A stretch of 64,000 bases of DNA from Diprion similis (GCF_021155765.1 NC_060107.1:7984501-8048500), one strand, 5' to 3'. Numbered from the stretch's first letter, positions 38,217-52,443 are shown. Notes: a model not told the origin generated them from the letters alone. Numbers and translations are program-made.

Positions 38217-40480
38217 GAATGATAAAAATACACCTGTATACTATTACTAATATATATCTGCAATAAATTTACGACTTATATTTATACTCCTTTGAGAAGT
38301 TGCGTTTTTTGACAAAAATTTTGCACTTGGAAGGCGATCGTTATTAGATAGTCCGTAGTTACGAATAAGTATTTTACTCACTAGGCGTAACATTCCTGCA
38401 GCTGACGGGACCAAATGATGAAACTAAAACAAATTGGAAAAAAAAGTCGCGAGTGCAAGTAGAGATATGAATAATTAGTGCCTGTGTATGAATGCCTAAG
38501 TATATCTATAGCCATCACGTACGAGGAAAATGTTGAGTTTTCACACGTGTAGCTATAATGGATACACAGTTTACAGGTGTATTATAAGTAGAAGGCGGAA
38601 AAGCATCGGACGCATTGCATAACGTCTATTCACTTTATAGCATGTAACTATATAAATGTTAATTGGCTTTATGTTAGCCAGGTAATAATTTACTGTATAA
38701 TTAATCGTCGAACCAATCTATTTAAAGCCTACGAAGCACAGCGCATTATACATTCGCTGCAATGTTTCGAAAGGCAGAGAATAGCCATTGAAAAACAATT
38801 AAATAAATTTTAAACTACTGCACCAAATAATATAGCACACGCATGTTTATGACCCTTGTGCTAATTATTTATGGAATATTTAATTTGCCAACCGCGTACT
38901 GATGCAATAGCGAATTGAGAAAGTAACTGGACATTGTATTCTTTTTAATCAACACCCGATAGCACCCGTGTTTTTGTAATTAACAATGCGTATAATAGTA
39001 CAGTAATTGTAATTATTTGTAAATACACATTACAGGACAAATAAATGTATATTTCAAAAGGAAAACTGCACAATTCTTACGTTGTTCGGCACCTTGATTG
39101 AAGGGTGAGTGATGTAATACAATACATGATGTACTGACCTTGTATCGAAATGTAAACGACAAGATCTATTATGCGAATTACAATTCTACATAATGCTCAT
39201 TGAGATGTGATGATTGATTTGATTATCCTCGGACATTATAAACGTTCACCGGTATAACCGAGCAAATCGGACAGCGAATTAAACTGTGGTGATACATGCT
39301 GCTGGCCGTGAAATATAATATAGAACAGAAGTAAAAAAAAAATTCATTTGAAAGAGAACAGAAACATTGACGTCACTTTTGCATATAAGTTGAAAGCAAA
39401 TTGCAATGAATATTTCACACGCAATTGACTGCAACGTCCTTGTGTCCGCTCGCTATGCACACGAAGAATGAGTTACGTTTTTTATCGCGTTTTATCTAGC
39501 TTATTGCCAACGTCTACGAATGAATTGCAATGATTGGCAGGATTGACGCGTTCGTAAGAAACAAAAAAATCATTTTGATAATAATTATGATTTTTCTGGG
39601 AGCTTTTTGAGCAGATAGTCTGCTCTGCATGTCGGTTTGGTTGTGCTTATTATATTTATAACTAAAAACAGTAAGGGAATAATTCTCGAGTCTTATTTTT
39701 CAGATAATAAACCCTAAGGTTTTAAGAGCGTCGAACGAGCGGGAGAAAAATGAAAAGCAATGAGTACAAAGTCGAGAGACGGTGAATGCAAAAATACGAA
39801 AGTAAATTCGGAAATATGCGAGAAAGGAAAAAAGCAAAATGGGTCGCTCAAAGCCAATGCATATCATCAAAAGCACCGCGACCAAATTTTCCCTCGCGTT
39901 AGAGGGGTGAAGTATTACCCAATAATGCTCGTGATGATGGAATTAAAATAGGATGGAAATAAATTCTCGGAGCTGAGGGTTGCGCGAGTGAGATGCGAGA
40001 CGCGTTATAATTCTGCGGCATGAAAGCCGGGCGCCACGGGCATTAAGATCAAGTAGGAGGTGGGAAAAAATAAGGTGGAAAAGTGTGTTTCGAACCCGAT
40101 CAGAGAAAGAGGTGAAGCTGCGCGCCTTAGGTGGGAGGTACTAAAATTAGAGAAGCATCGCAAGTACACAGCATCTTGAGGCTTCGCGACTACGTGGACA
40201 TTTTGAAAGAAACTTTTGTGTCACGAGGTCGTCCGCGTCGCCGAGACGACGACGAGGCTCCTCCACCTCTTCGTCGGGATTCGTCCGACATTATATTCTG
40301 GCGATTCGAGTCTAAGAAGAATATTCCTCGGCCATAGCTTCGGAGCTTCTTTCGGGACAATAATATGTAGCATTTGCATATCTATCGCGAGTACGTTATA
40401 TAGGTATTATTATATAGGCGTACGCGAACACGCGGTACGTTTTAACCGGCTAATTAAACACGTGCTGTAATTACACCGAG

Positions 40481-43400
40481 ATGGCGAGACTGGGAGGCGT
40501 GCGACTAGCGGCGATAATCGTCATCTCTATAACAATTAAATTGCTCTCCGTACACGGTAAGGCTCATCAATTATTCCTCCTATTATCATACGCACCTTCT
40601 ATCATATGACTTCTCTTTTTCTTATTTCTTTTGCATTATTATTCCACGCTTCGAATCAGTGTTTCCGGTTTTTGGTTTGTCACTTTAATCATACGTACCA
40701 AAACTTAAAAAAAAAATTCTGACTTAATATTTTATCAAATGAATATTGATTCTAAGTTGAAATTGTACGACACTTTAATGAAATTCATTACATCATTACC
40801 TTACATCAGCTCGTGTAATTTTGTGTGACATTTTTTTACCATTTCTATTATAATCAGTAAGTCATTATAAACGAATTATAATTGACTTGGCTTTTGTGAA
40901 GAATTGTGCTTCATTTCGTAAAGTGCCTAAAATCCGAGTAAACACAACCGTACTACATCGCATGAACAAACAACTATCTGCATTTGCCTATTAACTACGT
41001 TTCTAAAAAAATTTTAAATTCATTTAGTCAATAGTAATGATCGGGATAACTTGGACCATCTATGCCACGAGTAAAATTTTCTCTGGATAAAAAGCACATA
41101 GCCACTGTTTGTTTGATAAATATATAAAAGAAAATGCGTCAATGACACCGTAGAATTGGCAAGGTTCCTTAATCCGAAGATCCGATAGCGTGGGAGATGG
41201 CGAGTGGTGGATGCATCGATTGGCTCAAGAATAGATTTAACGCGGCCAGAATAGAATAACGCGTTATAGTGTGCGTGCGTTATAATGTGCAATCCCCGAC
41301 GTATAAAAGTGGGCCAGGTTTTTCCCGCGGATAGCGGAACCCCCAGAGGTGCGAGCGTAAGACAGACTCGGCGATACAAATTGCAATAAAGTACCTGCAT
41401 GTTTCAGGCAGGAAATGCGTGTGCACAACCAAGACGTGCGTTGAAACCGGAAAGGACACCTGCGGGACGCGTTTCGCCTGTTACACGGAGTTCATCCTCG
41501 CGGACGAGGGACAAGGAAATACGACAACTCGCGGCTGCACTGAGTACGTGACGTCAATTCCGATAAATCCCTCCTGCATGAATAATAACCCATGTTTTCA
41601 AATTGCCCGCAATTTTCGCGCCCTTTACTCCTAACGCCAGGCAATTTGCCATGCGCGCGTGTAAGCACGGTTACAGTCCGCGCTAAGAGAAGGGTTGACG
41701 GGATTCCCGTTCTACTTGGAGCGGGAAATTCTCAATTTCGAATATTCTAACTCCACGTCTAACTGAAAAACAAGAGATTCGATTTTGTCGATAACTTTGC
41801 ACATATCGTGAGCAAGTCGTCAGAGTAATCCTTAGAATAATCCTACATACTCGGGATAACTACAGGACTGACCACCCAGCTGGATTTCTTAAGTCACCGC
41901 GATATTTCTCGCTGGAGTTTGAAGATGGCTTTTTCTCGGCAAGCATACGTAATACTTGTTGCGACGTGAAAACTGGGGATAAAAAATTAACAATCACTTG
42001 ATGAGCGCAAGGCGCATAAATTCAGGTTGTAAACTTGCCGACGACAGCATAAAACGTTCAGCATGTTTTTGTTAATTATGGAGTTCACTGAACTCAATCA
42101 CGCACAAGAAGCCGGAACCTGGATACTCACGAAGCTCTGCCTAATTGTCTACTGCGCCTTAGTTCATGATTCACTTGATACTTCTTGGATGAGCACTTAT
42201 AAATATAATACAGGGTATCCAATATCCATATTTATTATTTTTTTTTCTTATTCTTCTGGCGAAAAATATGCGGCATAATTTACACACCCGTGATTCTCCG
42301 CGCCAAGTTTAACTAGGTTCCTTAACTGTTTACCACCTGATTTAACAGTAAATACAGAGATAATGCATACGTGAAGTTTCTAGCCGTTTGATTATAAACA
42401 GTTTCTCCAAACGGTGAAACAAGACGTGCGCTGACTCTGCTGCCTTATCGTAGAAAATAATATACACCGCACACTGTGCGTGTGTATTGCAGTATGTGTA
42501 ATTAAGAAATGCAAGCATCACAAACCATCACTTTATTCCGCAACGCGCTCTGCCAACTCGAATAATTATCTGCCTAATTGAAATTGCGATTCTGTATAAA
42601 GAACCTGAATTCCATTGCACTTGACGACGGTCTGTTCCCGTTTCCTCAATATCTGCTTATATTCCTTTAACGTTGTTTCACTTTCCCGCTAAGTACCGAT
42701 TTGATTCACCGATTTTATCGAAGTCTTATTATAATAGCTTGAGAATATTCTACAGCGCGAGTGTTGCTACAGTTTTGTTAGACTTACGCCCACGACACTT
42801 AATCCAATCTATTATAGCGAACGCTCGCGTTCAAACTTTTCCTGGAAAAAATAATACGTCTCAAAGTGGTCAATGCTGAAGAAAATACTGGCTACACTCA
42901 CTCAAGATGAAGTGTTATAATAATAATAATTTCCACATATATTCGTTATCCGTTATATATGATCAACAGATTGACAAATATTTCCCAGCTATATGAGAAA
43001 ATTGTTCATCGAAGTAGAAGCTTCAAAATAATAGGCATGAAAAAAAAAAAAAATGAAACAGCTATAATTAACGACTAGATGCAGCATAAAAAACCGGCAA
43101 TGAAATTGAAGCTTTAATTACAATACGCGTGTACGACGGAGAAATAATGCTGGTTCGTACAACCGTTAGACATAATTAGTCCAGACGGCGAGCAGCATGT
43201 TCAGAAAGTGACATTCGGATAAGTCAATCGTGAGATATTGCCTGGCCGAGGAATATGCATGTGTTGTACATAAGCGTGAGCATCTCGTACCGAGAATTGA
43301 AACCCCTCGTTCTGCAGAGTAATTGATGTCTCGAGCGAGATATTTTATTTTCGGAATATGGTATGTGTAATACTTAAACATACGTATACATATCTTATAC

Positions 43401-46400
43401 ATTCCTCCTGTGCCTCTTTTTATTTCCGTTTCTTTTTCCTTTCATATATCATACGAATGCATCGTATAAAACGATTTCACCGTCAATATATATCGCTTCG
43501 CGATGTATCATTAAATTATACAACGTGGAAATGATATCCATTTAATTAGCGCATGAATCGGTGCATTATTCGCGTTTCGATTAAAATTCGTATACGACCA
43601 TACATAGATAACATTAACGTGAACCCGTACTATATACCATAAAATCACGCTACCTTCTGCTGGGATAATAATAGGTTAAAAGAAAAAAAGAGCATGGGCA
43701 TGATAAAAATTGACTGGTATAAAAAAACTGGAATAATTAAGCCACGTTTATACATATAATGTGCTCCGCGTGGAACAATTAATGCCGAGTTTTCGCATTT
43801 ATAATAAATCTTGCACGGTTGTAAATCATCCGCGTTGATGTCGATGCTCGGCTGCATAATATACATGCATATACCTACTCATTGCACTCACTGCACTCAC
43901 TGCACAATTGCATGACCGTCGGAGCATCGCGTGGACTATTCACCACCGACGAAGAAGTGTACGGCAAATATTCTGCGCCTGGCTAATTCTGCATGTATTA
44001 CACAGTGCGCGTGTGTTCATCTGATATTCCCATGGCTTAGTGCTGGAGGTATACACACCCATGTTTGTATTTATACATATATGAACATGTATGCATCTAA
44101 TGAGCCGCAGACTTTTACTGGACATGTATGCTCGTTACTCGAGTTATCTCCTCCCGCAGGCCAGAACTGCAAACTTGTTTCCTCGGTGATTATACCTACA
44201 TACCTACCAGACGACCAAAAATCGTTCTTATACTGCATGAGATGTGTAGGAATGGCGAGAGTAGTTTTATTTTTATTTTCTTTGACGAAAGCGTATTTAA
44301 TGTACAGATTATTCAACGTATGAAAAGTATTTGGATGTAAATTCAATGTGTGATATTCATTGTGCAATATGTATATTGAATGTTCCGCAGACTCGTCCTG
44401 GTGCGTTGGTAAATTCTTCGTTTGTTTAATTGTTTCGTTTTTCAAAGTGGTTTGTTTCATATTTTATGTGAAATTATCATACGCATACACCAGGTTTAAA
44501 AGAAAAAACTGTATGGAGTACAAACACAGCATGCGGTACATTATACTAGGCGCCACAGATATAAAAAGGCGGTTAAAACGGAGACGAATCCCGTTCGAGG
44601 CAGCGATTACTGTCCGCTGATAGCCCAGGGCGTCGTATTTAATCGGAATGCGAGGAGATTTTGATCATCGAAGTTGAGTAAAAATTCGTATACCCAAGTA
44701 TGTGCCGAGTATTTTACTCGGAGAGTATATGAATATCTTTTTACGCCTTACGCCTATATATGGAACTCGCGCGATTGACACGTCCGTATTGAAATGAAAC
44801 CAAACATATGCGAACAAAAAAGTAAAATGGAAATTAAAATAAAAAGTTGCAACCAGCAGTGAGAGATAATCATCTTGTTCCTCGAATACTGTTCCAAGAA
44901 GAAGAAGAAGAAGAAGAAGAAGAAAAAAAGAAATTAGAAAACCTACAGAGACAGATATTACGTATAAGTAAACGGTTATGTGTAATGTATGTGTAGATGT
45001 ACAGCTAGCTTCAACAGTGGCTTCTTTGGCTGCGGCATAGAGAAATAGTAATGCGTATAAAGTGTCCAACCGTTATCCGCCTGCAAATTGCGTAAACTCT
45101 GTCACAGGACTTGAGCTAATTGTAAACAGAAGTAAGGTAAAAAATTCAAATAAGATGAGTGAGAGAGATTTGAAAAAAGAAAGAAATAATCTCAAGCATT
45201 TTCATTTGTTATAGTTACTAGAAGTTTCTATTAAGATTGAAAAATTGTTGGAATTACAAGAACAAAGAAAGAAAAAACAAACTCAGACTCAAGTATACTA
45301 TTTAGTGAGAATATAGTTATTAATACTACATTTTCTGGTATAACTGGAACATTGAAACTATTTAGTTGGCTGAAATCAGCAAAGGCACCAAAAATACAAT
45401 TATCACAATACCATGCATATTTCTTTTCGGCTATGGAAAAAAATGAAAACAGTTAACAAGGACTGTATACAGTGTATAATAACCGCGATTGAAAATTTAT
45501 GTCTACAATAATTAAAGTATGACTTTCTCCGATTGTCGACAGAGACGCGACGCCACTTCTGTGCGAGAATCCTCCCAGGTCCGAGGACACTTCGACGGGT
45601 TACCAGCACCGGGTTCGACTGCCGCGTTTGAGATGCTGCAACTCCCACGACTACTGCAACCGCGGCGCCCTCGACCCTCTGCTCCAGGATCACCGTCGGC
45701 CCTTGTCAACCCAGAACCGCGATCCCGTCGTCAGCCACGGGGACTCTCAAGGCAAATCCTCGGACCCCCCGGATCGCAATCGCGATAAGAAACTCCTCGA
45801 CTCTTCGGCATTTACCGACGACGGCAGCGGTCTGAATTCTTTGACCCTTCGGCAGGTCAAACCCCTCCACGTGGCAGCCCTTGTTCTCGCAGTGGCCGCC
45901 CTCATCTCGGTTCTCGCTGCCTGTTACGTCATCACCAGGTACGCCTGCTTGCAAGCATTTATTTTTGACCTCAGTGAATTAACGGGGATTATTTTGCCAC
46001 GAAGTAGAAAAATAAATTGAAAATAGAACGTAGGAATGATATTACTTGTACAAGATATCCATAAAGTATTGACATGCATGAATTTTCGCAATTTTTGGAT
46101 CGAAAAAACGATATCGGTACCCCTCGAATTTTCTCATATTTAGCAGTATTCAGTGCTATAACTCCGTGAATATTTCAAATATTTGTTCGAATTACTTCAA
46201 ATTTGGACCAAAAGCTTTCTTTCCACGCGAGAATCACGTGAAGGTGTTTCAACTTTGAATGTGTTCACAGATAAAAATGTTTCGCGTCCGAGCGTTTTGT
46301 AATTGAAATAGAACAGTGTTAAGCATCGGTTGACTATACTGCAAATTGTATAACAATAATTTTTATATTGTGATTTTCATTGTATCGCATGACGTAGAGA

Positions 46401-49400
46401 CTGCGGAAGGGTTCTGGGAGGATCCGGTTTTGAAACGCCCACTTTGAACTTGACTGCAATTTCCTGGGTATACGAAGAAGTAAAAACGTAGACCAATCCA
46501 TTATCGCCATTATACCGTTACGCGTGTAGACACAACGTACAGTCTGACGTTTTATCGCTGACTTTATATAGTTTATACTCGTTTTCCGCAGTCGTCCGCA
46601 ATTCTTTCTTGTCACTTTCTATTATTGTAAAGACAACGACCGGGGCTCTTACGCTTCGTGGCTCGTCATGCTGCCGGGAGCCTCGCGGTCTGAAAAAAGG
46701 AAGGTTACAGAACTCGGAGACTCGTTTGCCTGCTCAAATAAAAGATCCATTATAGCTCGGTCCCAGCTTCTCGTATACCTAACTATAACGATCCGAATCA
46801 CGACCGTATTTATTACTTTACAATAAATTCTAGTCACTTGAAGCGATGAGTTTCCTTTTGAAAGGATTTGTCGTCAACTTAAAAATCGATAAAGATCCCA
46901 AAATTTGTACATCGCGGTATTGTTTCAACCGTAGAAAATTTTCGAAGGATTTCATTTAAGTTGCGTAACTTAAGATGTATTATTAAAAGACTTAGAAAAC
47001 TTGCGTGCTGAGGGATAAGTCGAAAGTGTAAAAAAAACTCCTCTCGGTACAGTCAACTTCACTTGCAAAACTCTGTAAGACCTCGTACACTATAATAAGC
47101 ATTATAGAAGTAGCTCTATGGACCCGCTTCATCCTCTCCTTATCCACGAGGCGGTTTGCACTCAAACATATACGGACATCGCGTGTATCTGTCAAATGAG
47201 ACACAAAGAAGGCATATTTCAATTTCTCCCTGTATGATGTGTTTAAATAAATTATCTTCTCGACGGCGAGCATCCTCTCCAGAGTGAAAACAGAACCGGT
47301 AGCGTATTTATTACAAACTCTGCGCGGAATATGTACGCGGTAAATAAGTACCTTACACCGATTCTCATACGACCATCTCATGCATATCTTGCGTAATCCG
47401 TCATGCTGTATTGTTATATTTTCACTTGTTGCCACGCCGCGTCGCGTTGCGGCTGTATTCGTTACATCCTCATTCATTGTCGGCGTTATACGGCAATACA
47501 AGTATCAACATGCATATGCACGCACGCATACATAAATATTCTTAATTGCAGTAGGATTTCCTATGTGTGTATTAGGTACAACGTGTTTCGTGTGGCTTAT
47601 CGACATTTGCATTTCAACGACCGGAGATAATGCCTCATTCCAATATAAACCGATAACTTATTTTACACATTAGCCCGGAGACCGGGAGTAAAACCCCCGT
47701 TATCGATTACACGAATCTTCAGGCCGGATTTTAACGAGACGTGAATTATAACTCGCGAGATTTTAAACGAAAAAGCGAAATTATAACAAAATTTACTGCA
47801 ATTTTTGATGTAAGGAACGGTATTTCTGAATAAATTTCAGTGTCCTCACCTCAATTCAAAATCGAATGCAACCGCGACTGGATGTTTCACGTTTATTTAT
47901 ACGGCTTGGAATATTTGTGGACGAGGACAAACAACAATGTCTCTTCATTCATGCTTTTCATTCCGCCGCGGTACTCGAGCGGTAGTTTGATAATACTCAC
48001 GAAGTAGCTGGCGAGACCGAGAGATATACTCGAGAGCAATTGAAGCTTTTGAAGACGAAGAAGAAAGAAAGAAAGAAAAAAAAAACAGGGAAAGTACAAA
48101 AGGAAAAAAGAATTATTATAGAAGCACTTCAAGATGACGCTTATGGCGAGCGAGAGCTCAGGACTAACTCGAGCTCACACACTCCACCCCGCTTCGTATT
48201 TGACTCTCGAAACTGCTCGAGACTTTCAAGAGTCAAGAAGAGCGTCTGTAAACTTGAAGCACCCTGCTGCAGAGTGCTTAGACGCGATGTTTCGTTTTTC
48301 CCTGACCCTTAAGGGGATGCCCTGGTCGGTTTCGCCACTGACTTATATATCTCCAAATATCGAAGTCCACGATCTGAAATGCGAAAAAGGGCTTAACAGC
48401 CCCATTCTATGTACAATTATGAACAAAAACACTCCCAACACATTCGCAGGTGACGTAGAAATAAAGGAATGGCATGAATTCACGAATTTTACGAATCCGT
48501 GCCATTTCTTTTTTTCTGCATCAAATGAAAATGTGTATCGGAGTGTTTTAGTTCAGAATTACGTATAGAATGGGGTTGTTAAGTCCTTTTTCGCATTTGA
48601 CATCGTGTACTTCGATATTTGGAGATATATAAGTTAGTGGCGAAACCGACCAAGGCACCCCCTTAATTTTCATCCCATACCTTAAAGCTCATCAGCGATT
48701 CTCAATGCACAAAGAGAATCAAGTATGAAAATCGTCAATTTTCCGAGATACGAAAAAAGAAAGCAGCTGCATACCGGAGCGATATTCTTATGAATTATTC
48801 ACGTAAACCGTGATTGAACGTAAACTAGAAAGCCGTGTCTCGTTTTCGCGATCACCTGAACATGCAACCACACAGGTAAACCATGCAATAAGTGGACCGA
48901 GGCAAAAGCTGAAAGCCCCTTAACAACAAGTAAAGTACAAAAAGTTTTAAATATTTGAAACTCGACGTAGGACGTAGCCTATCATGGTGAGAAGGATCAA
49001 AGTACATTTGTCTGTTCGTGTAGAGTCGTCGGCGATTAGAGGGTTACTTATGGAGGTTAAAAACAAGGGAATCGACACCGTCGTCTGCCTGGCAGTACAC
49101 ACGCATATTACATCTATACGTATAGGCAACGACGGTCGTTAGACTTTGTCCGTTTGGTCTTCCACTATCAGTTCGGTCGTCCGGCTATCTCGGCCTCCAT
49201 TTTCCCCCGACCTCCAATTCCTCTTTCTCTTTTAGCCGAGCGTTCCCTTATCAACGCCTCGTCCCCCTCCTCGCCCTGGTCCAACCCGTCAGACGAATTC
49301 CCGGCAGCTCGAAATTATCTATCACGATGCACAGACATAATAGATGCGCGGCTGAACTGCAGTCACTATTATTACTGCAGGTATATACCAGAGGGACATT

Positions 49401-51087
49401 AACCAACGAACGATGCAACAGGTCCTCCCTTATACCTGCGGCATCGCGCAACTTTCGGCGGCAGGAAGGATATCGCAGGATCCCGGCTAAATTGGAGGGG
49501 GGGGGGGGGATAGAGGGGCCCAGAAAACCCACGAAAGAAAGACCCCACCAGACCCCGGCATGTCGCGTCGGTCTTTTACTCTCTAATCTCGAAGAGGCCC
49601 CCCGAACGCTAAGTGGGTTTCCGAGTACGGAATATCTCTACGGAGGATGAGGCCCTGCACTACCTCCACCCCCCCTCCTCAGCCTTCTTCCAGCGACCGA
49701 AGGAACGGCTCGCCCAAGGCTGGACCTCGCGTTTATACCTCCTCATTTTCTCATTTCCTCATTTTTCTGCCGAGCAGCAGCCTGCACTGCGCAGTTTTCT
49801 CTTATTTCCTCTTATTGTCGCTTCGAATTATTGCAGGGGGTCCATTATAGTCCCCATGCAGCTATATAGTAGCTCCCTTCTCTCTTTCTGTTATCCAGCT
49901 TCTGTAGCAACGGGTACAGCTGAAGGAGCACGCCATACAGCTTCGAGTTCCCTACCCGTGCACGGTACATAATGTGTAATCACTTTTCACGATTACATTC
50001 TAAGTTATTAGCGAGAAGGACTTCTCACGCAACTTTCCACTCGCTGAACTACGGCGAGTCTCGAGCTTCACAGTGCAGTGCTGCGGTGCAGTGAGCGCAG
50101 CGTTTTTTACATTCTTCTCTTCTCTTCTCTTCACTGTGCTCCTTTGTTCATCTTCCCCCTCCACAGAGCGACTTGCTGTACAAGCTGTCAATAAGCCTGT
50201 GTAACCAAGAACACTGATATATATGCGGTGTATTAATCATTCGGAATATGTGTAAATTATGTATATTGCGCGAGTCTAATATTGTGCATGAAGTTTGGAT
50301 TATACAAAAGTAAAATTTTTTGTTTTAAACTAAGTCTGCGACGTGATCTATATATCAGTCTCAAGTTAAGCGTGCTTCAGGTTTTTCTTATTTTTTCGTG
50401 TACAATATAATGGACCGGGTTTCTAATCTAATCGGTTTTTGATGATGGATCGGGATGACCACCGAAGCCTTTCGAAGAATATACATATATATATCGACAA
50501 CAGTAACGCTAATTGTCTCCTAATTTTCATTCCCGGCTAAAAGGATCTGGGGGAAAATAAATTCTTGGCTTTGAGTAAACATACCGGTTTCCCTTTCTTT
50601 CTACCTCTCCCTTTTTTTTTTTTTTTGCTCTTTTAATCTGTTGTACTTCTCTTTTCTTTATTACCGCAGTTGCTCGTTCTTTTTTCTTGGTGCCCCCTTA
50701 CATACATACACGTGTACGGCGTGTATAATAAAAACAGAGTTTCGTCTCTTATGTGCTTTACAGATTTGCCCGACTCCCGAGTGTTTACGAAACATATTCG
50801 GTTACGCGATGTCAAGTGTACGTCGGTTATACCTATATGTAACAGACATGCAGGGACGCGTTATAAACTACAAAAGAGACTAAACAATATCGAGAACAAA
50901 AAAATATCACGGCCAAGAGAGCGATGATGAAAAAAAAAAAAAAAAAAAAAACACCCACCACGCAAACAACGCTACGCCAAAATATACAATAATTAAAATC
51001 GAATAAAAATTGAATCCTGTTTCTCCTCCTTACAGATTTCTACGATCTCATCCGTACCCGGCAGCAGCGAGACAAAATGTCAACTGA
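40481..51087 (+). CDS. BAMBI: BAMBI-like BMP/activin pseudoreceptor (no kinase)
   Basis: The model joins 40481-40556, 41408-41543, 45543-45938 and 51036-51087 (660 nt, 219 aa), with phases 1, 2 and 2. Residues 1-25 are a signal peptide (MARLGGVRLAAIIVISITIK). The ectodomain has ten cysteines in TGF-beta type I receptor spacing: KCVCTTKTCVETGKDTC, FACYTEF, TRGCTE, LLCENPP, LRCCNSHDYCNRGALDPLL. The CVxTG and CCxxDxCNxRGLxD-like features fit BAMBI better than ALK receptors. A Ser/Asp-rich stalk leads to a membrane span (LHVAALVLAVAALISVLAAC, about 178-200). The last exon, after a strong acceptor (TCTCCTCCTTACAG), adds only FLRSHPYPAAARQNVN and a stop. No GS box or kinase exon is visible in 18 kb downstream. 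BAMBI blocks type I receptor signalling at the plasma membrane. The vertebrate tail is much longer. Exons 1-3 are strong; the last is moderate. Confidence 0.8.
44896..44924. repeat. (AAG)n trinucleotide repeat
   Basis: About nine AAG units in the second intron of the BAMBI-like gene. Confidence 0.9.
48309..48666. mobile_element. TTAA-flanked MITE, fold-back element of 350 bp
   Basis: The element (48313-48662) is bounded by TTAA on both sides. Its two halves are inverted copies: the left arm starts GGGGATGCCCTGGTCGGTTT, and the right arm on the - strand starts GGGGGTGCCTTGGTCGGTTT. About 90% identity by eye continues through CGCCACTNACTTATATATCT to near the centre at about 48490. TTAA target sites are the hallmark of piggyBac-class insertion. 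There is no transposase frame, so it is non-autonomous. It lies in the last intron of the BAMBI-like gene. Confidence 0.8.
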
Positions 51088-52443
51088 TCATCCGTGATCG
51101 AGATGCCTCGATCGCCACGCGGTATAAAAATTATATCTCGAAGAAGGATGGGACTTATTCCGGTGTATCTCTACGGCGACCGAGAGATAATTAATCACGA
51201 AGAAAGCAGGAAGCGAGCGCATCGCTGAGGACAGCTATATACGATAAACGGACGTGCATGTATCGGCGGCGATCGGAGTGAGAAATAGAAGGGCAAAAAC
51301 CCTCGGCGCCGGACTTGTGCCGACTTCGCAGCTGATCACAATGGGTGTAAGTATCGTCGTGTGGCCGACGATGAGTCAAACAGCGGGTGAAAAGGTCGGA
51401 GGCAAAGGAGGTGGAGGAGGAGGAGGAGGAGGAGGGTGCCGAGGACGAGGAACGGCCGGCGAGCACATGCAGCGAGGCGATGCAACGTGGCGGGAGTAAA
51501 ACGGAGTGAAACCGGGACCGACGCCGACGGCGACGTCGACGAGGGCGCGTTGCGACGCCCGGCGTCTGGCTGGTCTGGCCCGAGGCGCCACTCGGTCCCC
51601 CACCGCCGGATTTTCCCCTTCTATGCAACCCTACTTAGCCGACCAACACGGCGAAAGCGTGACTCGTCCAGACGCCGGTTTTCACCCACACAGACGAACC
51701 TCCTGACCGGAACGCCTCGGCGAGGGCCGCCGTAGTTTAAAAACTATCAGAGAGCGTTCTTCGCCGGCTACGATCGGCCGAGTTCTTCCTCTCGCAGTCG
51801 GTTCAGTGCCGTACGTAAGAGACGCGCGCTTTACGTGCACTTTAACCGCATTTCGATGCCGCTCGAGATGCACGCTGGTTGAAACGATATAATAATCGAA
51901 GGAAGCCGGTTAAACGTTTAACGAGGTTAAATCGAGTTTTTACCTGGCTCGAAGTAAATTCGGCGACGTATATTTTCTGCGAAACGATTTTCTTCTTAAT
52001 CTTACTCTCTTTCGACCAGAGATAAATTACTGTTTCCTTCGGAATAACGATTCGATGTATTATTCTGTGATTTGATCAGTGCGCGGTGTGTATGGAATAT
52101 GAATTCGACGTTGTTTCTTTGAGCGGAAATTAAACATCGTGAGTTGAAATTGGTGCAGGTATATTGTTACGCCTGTATATACTTAGTTGAAATTATTCGT
52201 GTTACCCGATCTATCCACAGTGTAAACGGATCGATAAACTTGCGATACGTAATATCGAGTAAAATAATCGGGTGACGTTGGTAAAGAGGAAAAGTATACT
52301 TGTACATATAATAATAGACGAAAGATCGACCAACTCTGGACCGAGTTGAGAAAGTGTTTACTTGCTCAGCGGGATAGTACAACGTGTACGTACGTACAAA
52401 GGTGTATAGACAGACACATACGTACATATCAAGCTGAAGCAAA
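51088..52443. other. Gap between BAMBI-like 3' end and next gene; GC-rich candidate promoter
   Basis: From about 51.2 to 51.85 kb the sequence is GC- and CpG-rich with a (GGA)n run near 51.41 kb, unlike the AT-rich flanks. This suits a promoter or 5' UTR of the gene starting at 52444. Open frames here are low-complexity (Arg-, Ser- or Pro-rich on both strands) and are not credible proteins. Confidence 0.4.

Larger units (their letters stand above)
37649..40480. other. Intergenic region between VOPP1-like and BAMBI-like genes
   Basis: No supported gene is seen. The region contains the compound GC/GT repeat at 38.2 kb and AT-rich sequence. The last few hundred bases (from about 40.0 kb) are more GC-rich and should carry the BAMBI-like promoter and 5' UTR. 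Confidence 0.5.

Noticed and set aside
40481..45938. Type I TGF-beta/BMP receptor such as saxophone
   Set aside because: The ectodomain is similar, but no GS box or kinase exon is found downstream and the CVxTG and RGxxD-like features fit BAMBI better. A gene with a very distant kinase exon is not fully excluded.
51191..51735. Arg/Ser/Pro-rich frames on both strands
   Set aside because: GC-rich low-complexity DNA with a GGA repeat; a promoter or 5' UTR is more likely.
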